Origin: Hymenobacter rigui
Lineage (GTDB): Bacteria; Bacteroidota; Bacteroidia; Cytophagales; Hymenobacteraceae
Length of the DNA: 64,000 nucleotides
Assembly (NCBI RefSeq): GCF_003944715.1
Contig: NZ_RWIT01000001.1
Location: forward strand, 434,001 to 498,000
Direction of reading: 5' to 3'
Shown one piece after another: positions 62,675-64,000 of this stretch. Under the pieces are notes generated by a model, which ran no database searches, was not told where the DNA came from, and saw only the letters and a list, made by a program, of their open reading frames with translations. Within the stretch, counting starts at the first letter, position 1. Every line of letters starts with the position of its first letter. The position numbers were made by a program, and so were the translations under genes.

Positions 62675-64000
62675 ATGCTCAAATCTGTACACCTACTCTT
62701 ATCCGCCGGCCTGCTGCTGGCGCTGCCCACCTACGCCCAGAAACTCAGTCCGCTTACCGTTGAGAAAATAATGCGCGAGCCGGCGCAGTGGCTGGGTACT
62801 TCACCCGGCAATGTGCAGTGGGCCGAGGACGGCAAAACCATTTACTTCAGCTGGAACCCCGAAAAAGCCCGCCGCGACTCGCTCTACCGCCTCGCGCCCC
62901 AGGGCGGGACCCCGCGTAAAGTCAGTCTGCGGGAGCAGATGAGCCTGCCCGCCACCAGCGGCGAGTACGACCAGCGCTACACCCGCAAAGTGTATGAAAA
63001 GGACGGCGACATCTATCTGCTCGACCTCAAAACCCAGCGCATCCGCCGCGTAACCAATACAGCTGAGCGCGAGACGGAGCCCCAGTTTGCCCTGCAGGAA
63101 CGGGCCATCAGCTACACCCGGGGCGGCAACCTGTTTACCTGGGACCCCGCTACCGGCGAAACCGTGCAGCGCACCGACTTCCGGCGCGGCCCCCGGCCGG
63201 CTTCCAACGAGCCTATTGATAAGGAAGAGAAGTTCCTGAAAGCTCAGCAACTGGCTCTGTTTGACGTATTGCGCGGCAAAGAGCAGGACGCCCGGGCCCG
63301 GCAGCGTCAGCAGAAAGCCCTGGCCCGGCTGCGGCCCAAAGCCATATACCTGGGCCAGCAGACGGTGCGTAACCTGCGCCTCTCGCCCGATGGCCGCTAC
63401 GTAACCTACACCCTCACGCAGGAGCCCTCCAGTGAAAAGGTGGCTATAGTGCCCAACTTCGTCACGGCTTCCGGCTTCACCGAGGACATCAGTACCCGCA
63501 CCAAGGTAGGCGCTGCCCAAACGGCCTACCAACTGGGGCTGTACGACGTAGGCCGCGACACAACGTTTGTGCTGGGCTATAAGGAGTTGAAGGGCCTGGA
63601 TGAGCAGCCGGCCTACCGCAAGGAATATCAGCTGAAAGCCAAAGCCCCCGTACCGACCGACACCAGCAAGGCTGCCGCGAAAAAGTCAACACCTGCCACC
63701 GAGCAGCGCCGCGTGGTGCCCTACGGCCCGTTCTGGTCCGACAACGGCCAGCAGGCCTTCCTTGTCATCCGGAGCACTGATAACAAAGACCGGTGGATTG
63801 TGGCCCTGGACCCCGCTACGCAGCACATCAAGCTCCTGGACCGCCAGCACGATGATGCCTGGATTAACGGCCCCGGCATCGGTTACGATGAGGGCAACGT
63901 GGGCTGGCTGCCCGATTCGCGCCGCATCTGGTTTCAAAGTGAGGAAACCGGCTACTCCCATCTGTACACGGTGGACGTGAATTCGGGCCAGAAAAAGGCG
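62675..64000 (+). CDS. S9 family peptidase, N-terminal part (cut by window edge)
   Basis: Start ATG 62675, signal peptide (MLKSVHLLLSAGLLLALPTY), first 442 residues in the window. The visible part is the beta-propeller of prolyl-oligopeptidase/DPP-IV enzymes: LRLSPDGRYVTYTLTQEPS, the segments PFWSDNGQQAFLVIRSTDNK and NVGWLPDSRRIWFQSEETGY. A long Gln/Ala/Lys-rich insert lies about 200-220. The catalytic serine (GxSxGG), Asp and His would be beyond the right edge, so activity cannot be checked. Extracytoplasmic peptidase by the signal. Confidence 0.85.
   Translation, partial: MLKSVHLLLSAGLLLALPTYAQKLSPLTVEKIMREPAQWLGTSPGNVQWAEDGKTIYFSWNPEKARRDSLYRLAPQGGTPRKVSLREQMSLPATSGEYDQRYTRKVYEKDGDIYLLDLKTQRIRRVTNTAERETEPQFALQERAISYTRGGNLFTWDPATGETVQRTDFRRGPRPASNEPIDKEEKFLKAQQLALFDVLRGKEQDARARQRQQKALARLRPKAIYLGQQTVRNLRLSPDGRYVTYTLTQEPSSEKVAIVPNFVTASGFTEDISTRTKVGAAQTAYQLGLYDVGRDTTFVLGYKELKGLDEQPAYRKEYQLKAKAPVPTDTSKAAAKKSTPATEQRRVVPYGPFWSDNGQQAFLVIRSTDNKDRWIVALDPATQHIKLLDRQHDDAWINGPGIGYDEGNVGWLPDSRRIWFQSEETGYSHLYTVDVNSGQKKA

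Overview
The window is a 64 kb piece of a GC-rich Bacteroidota chromosome, most like Hymenobacter or a close relative in the Cytophagales. Four things point there: several large secreted proteins carry type IX secretion (T9SS) sorting domains of type A (short C-terminal beta module) or type B (gliding-motility-type C-terminus); TonB-dependent receptors with carboxypeptidase-regulatory plug extensions are present; genes are preceded by the Bacteroidota -7 promoter box TAnnTTTG rather than sigma70 boxes; and Shine-Dalgarno sequences are mostly absent. I see no tRNA, rRNA, phage, insertion sequence or CRISPR array.

Layout. 1-3.5 kb: the rimP-nusA-infB translation/transcription operon on the minus strand (infB cut by the left edge). 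3.5-11 kb: two tandem paralogous giant T9SS type B proteins. 11-16.7 kb: an endonuclease/exonuclease/phosphatase protein, cysS, a glutaminyl-cyclase-like M28 lipoprotein, an acetyltransferase and an LD-carboxypeptidase. 16.8-19.4 kb: two tandem secreted alpha/beta hydrolases, only one with a T9SS tail. 19.5-24 kb: a methionine-pathway operon metY-metX-hom behind a SAM riboswitch and a previously unlisted 53-residue leader ORF that ends in a polycysteine tract. 24-41 kb: LysM protein, small lipoprotein, an erythromycin-esterase/CarboxypepD fusion, a flippase-like membrane protein, dxs, YceI, a TonB receptor, icd, a three-repeat TonB-C protein, and asd. 41-47 kb: a lamin-tail-domain protein and a DUF1800/DUF1501 pair. 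47-53 kb: a metal block with an outer-membrane transporter-like protein, a TonB receptor, an NRAMP Mn transporter and a CDF efflux protein; the receptor and NRAMP genes carry nearly identical 18-bp operator palindromes. 53-64 kb: three more T9SS cargo proteins, an acetyltransferase, an HD hydrolase, a small membrane protein and the start of an S9 peptidase.

The most interesting item is the met leader. Promoter, SAM riboswitch, a cysteine-rich leader ORF with a good ribosome-binding site, and metY follow each other in 560 bp, which suggests that both the end product (SAM) and the sulfur donor amino acid (cysteine) are sensed in one transcript. The second is the shared MntR-like box, which links a TonB-dependent receptor to manganese uptake. 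Between genes, a dispersed family of near-perfect 27-43 bp hairpins (four complete copies, one half copy) and simple-repeat hairpins occupy many intergenic spaces. Promoter and operator calls are pattern reading by eye and have not been tested by search.
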